DNA of 40,695 nucleotides, taken from positions 1 through 40,695 of the forward strand of contig CAKTMK010000019.1 in assembly GCA_934574045.1 (NCBI GenBank). The letters run 5' to 3'. Shown here one piece after another: positions 39,836 to 40,695 of the stretch. Position 1 is the stretch's first letter; every line of letters starts with the position of its first letter. This DNA is from an uncultured Oscillibacter sp. Its GTDB lineage: Bacteria > Bacillota > Clostridia > Oscillospirales > Oscillospiraceae. A program made the position numbers and the translations under genes. The notes under the pieces were generated by a model. That model made no database searches. It had not been told where the DNA came from and saw nothing but the letters and a program-made list of their open reading frames with translations.

Positions 39836-39963
39836 GCCTGAATTAAAACGGAACAGGGCGGCGGGGTCAAAATTTCCACCGCTGATTTTGTATAGATTTT
39901 ACAAAAATCCGGGGCGGATATTGTGAGCGGAGCCTCCGCGGCCCGGCCTGCCCGGTCAGCCGG

Positions 39964-39992
39964 TTGATTTGTTCACAAATCCGGCATACAAT
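39964..39992 (+). promoter_or_regulatory. Promoter of the terminal membrane protein gene
   Basis: TTGATT (39964-39969) and TACAAT (39987-39992) are spaced by 17 bp, about 45 nt before the ATG at 40035. Confidence 0.6.
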
Positions 39993-40034
39993 AAGACCGT
40001 TCGATCTGCATTATAAAAAGGAGGATACGGCAAA

Positions 40035-40695
40035 ATGCCATTTCACGTTCGTTTTCATTCCGGCGGCGCCGCGGACACTCCCGGCGGGGACGGGACGCAG
40101 GCGTCCCGCCCGAAAAAGCCCCGCAAGGCCATCGGCAGCGCGTTTGCCCGCGTGCTTGTCAACCTGCTGGTCACGCTGATTTTCGGCGGGATATACTTCT
40201 ACCTTAAGCTTCCTGCCCTCAATTTCCACAGCGAGGAATTTTACCTGTTCGTGTTTCTGCTGTGCGCGGTGTACTGCGTGTGCGCCGTGTTCACCTCCGG
40301 CTTTCAGGGCGAGGGGGCGGGCGGCTACTTCCGCTTTGTGAAAAAGCAGTGCGCCGTTCCCTTCTTTCTGGTGATCGCCATGATCGCCGTCGTGGCCGTC
40401 GGCTCGCTGGCGGGCTGGGTGGTCATCCGGGCCAAGAGCTACAGCGGGCTGCTGGATATCCAGACCGGCGACTTTGCGCAGGACGTGGACGAGATCTCCT
40501 ATGACCAGATCCCCATGCTGGACGCGGACTCCGCCGTGCTGCTGGGCAACCGCAAGCTGGGCGAGCTGGCGGACATGGTGTCCCAGTTCGAGATTTTGGA
40601 CACCTATACCCAGATCAACTACCGGGGCCGCCCCGTCCGGGTCACGTCGCTGGCCTACGGCGACCTTGTCAAGTGGTTTACCAACCGGGCCAACG
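40035..40695 (+). CDS. Multi-pass membrane protein of unknown function, N-terminal ~220 residues, partial
   Basis: The frame is open from ATG 40035 (AAAAAGGAGG upstream) to the window edge. A cytoplasmic Gly/Lys/Arg-rich N-terminus of about 35 residues is followed by hydrophobic segments at about 39-57 (LVNLLVTLIFGGIYFYL), 70-88 (LFVFLLCAVYCVCAVF) and 110-132 (PFFLVIAMIAVVAVGSLAGW). A polar, probably extracytoplasmic region starts near residue 135 (GLLDIQTGDFAQDVDEIS; LLGNRKLGELADMVSQFEIL). I do not recognise the family with certainty. The downstream part is missing, so no function is assigned. Confidence 0.8.
   Translation, partial: MPFHVRFHSGGAADTPGGDGTQASRPKKPRKAIGSAFARVLVNLLVTLIFGGIYFYLKLPALNFHSEEFYLFVFLLCAVYCVCAVFTSGFQGEGAGGYFRFVKKQCAVPFFLVIAMIAVVAVGSLAGWVVIRAKSYSGLLDIQTGDFAQDVDEISYDQIPMLDADSAVLLGNRKLGELADMVSQFEILDTYTQINYRGRPVRVTSLAYGDLVKWFTNRAN

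Overview
The window reads as chromosomal DNA of a GC-rich anaerobic gut Firmicute, most likely a member of class Clostridia and the Oscillospiraceae-type lineages. Pointers are the rpsO-pnp pair, an isoleucine T-box leader before ileS, the miaB-mutS-mutL-miaA-hfq block, the ylmE-sepF-divIVA division block, pyruvate phosphate dikinase, and Firmicute-style strong Shine-Dalgarno sequences. The placement is an inference from gene content and composition. No rRNA, tRNA, CRISPR array, insertion sequence or prophage was seen.

Layout. 1-1.9 kb: pnp (cut by the window edge) and rpsO on the minus strand. 2.0-6.3 kb: a self-regulated GntR/ABC-transporter operon, a membrane-anchored peptidoglycan amidase and a 55-residue orphan. 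6.3-9.5 kb: T-box-controlled ileS. 9.6-10.4 kb: a small islet with two divergent XRE regulators and two very small ORFs, with palindromic operators between them. 10.5-11.9 kb: lspA-rluD on the minus strand. 12.0-20.2 kb: miaB, mutS, an inserted CPBP membrane protease gene, mutL, miaA, hfq (tRNA modification, mismatch repair, RNA chaperone). 20.2-24.4 kb: a HlyD-like membrane protein, ylmE, sepF, divIVA and a HAD hydrolase; the division genes have their own promoter inside ylmE. 24.4-27.7 kb: an XRE regulator followed by an MBOAT acyltransferase and an SGNH/AlgX-like protein, a likely envelope O-acylation unit. 27.7-29.6 kb: lepA. 29.8-35.0 kb: carA and a very long carB. 35.1-36.7 kb: a DUF1275 membrane protein and a soluble PocR/chemoreceptor-like sensor. 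37.1-39.7 kb: ppdK on the minus strand. 40.0 kb to the end: a multi-pass membrane protein cut by the window edge.

The most unusual object is the carB reading frame. After a complete carbamoyl-phosphate synthase large chain of about 1,068 residues it continues without a stop into a complete diaminopimelate epimerase (DapF) fold of about 277 residues. This joins a pyrimidine/arginine enzyme to a peptidoglycan/lysine enzyme in one polypeptide. In the DapF part the first catalytic cysteine position reads alanine, while the second catalytic cysteine is kept.

Other points are a decarboxylase-beta-like glycine-rich tail on the ABC permease, a 37-bp perfect inverted repeat that coincides with the promoter of the acylation operon, twin GGTCA palindromes in the XRE islet, and a degenerate 14-bp tandem array between the sensor gene and ppdK.
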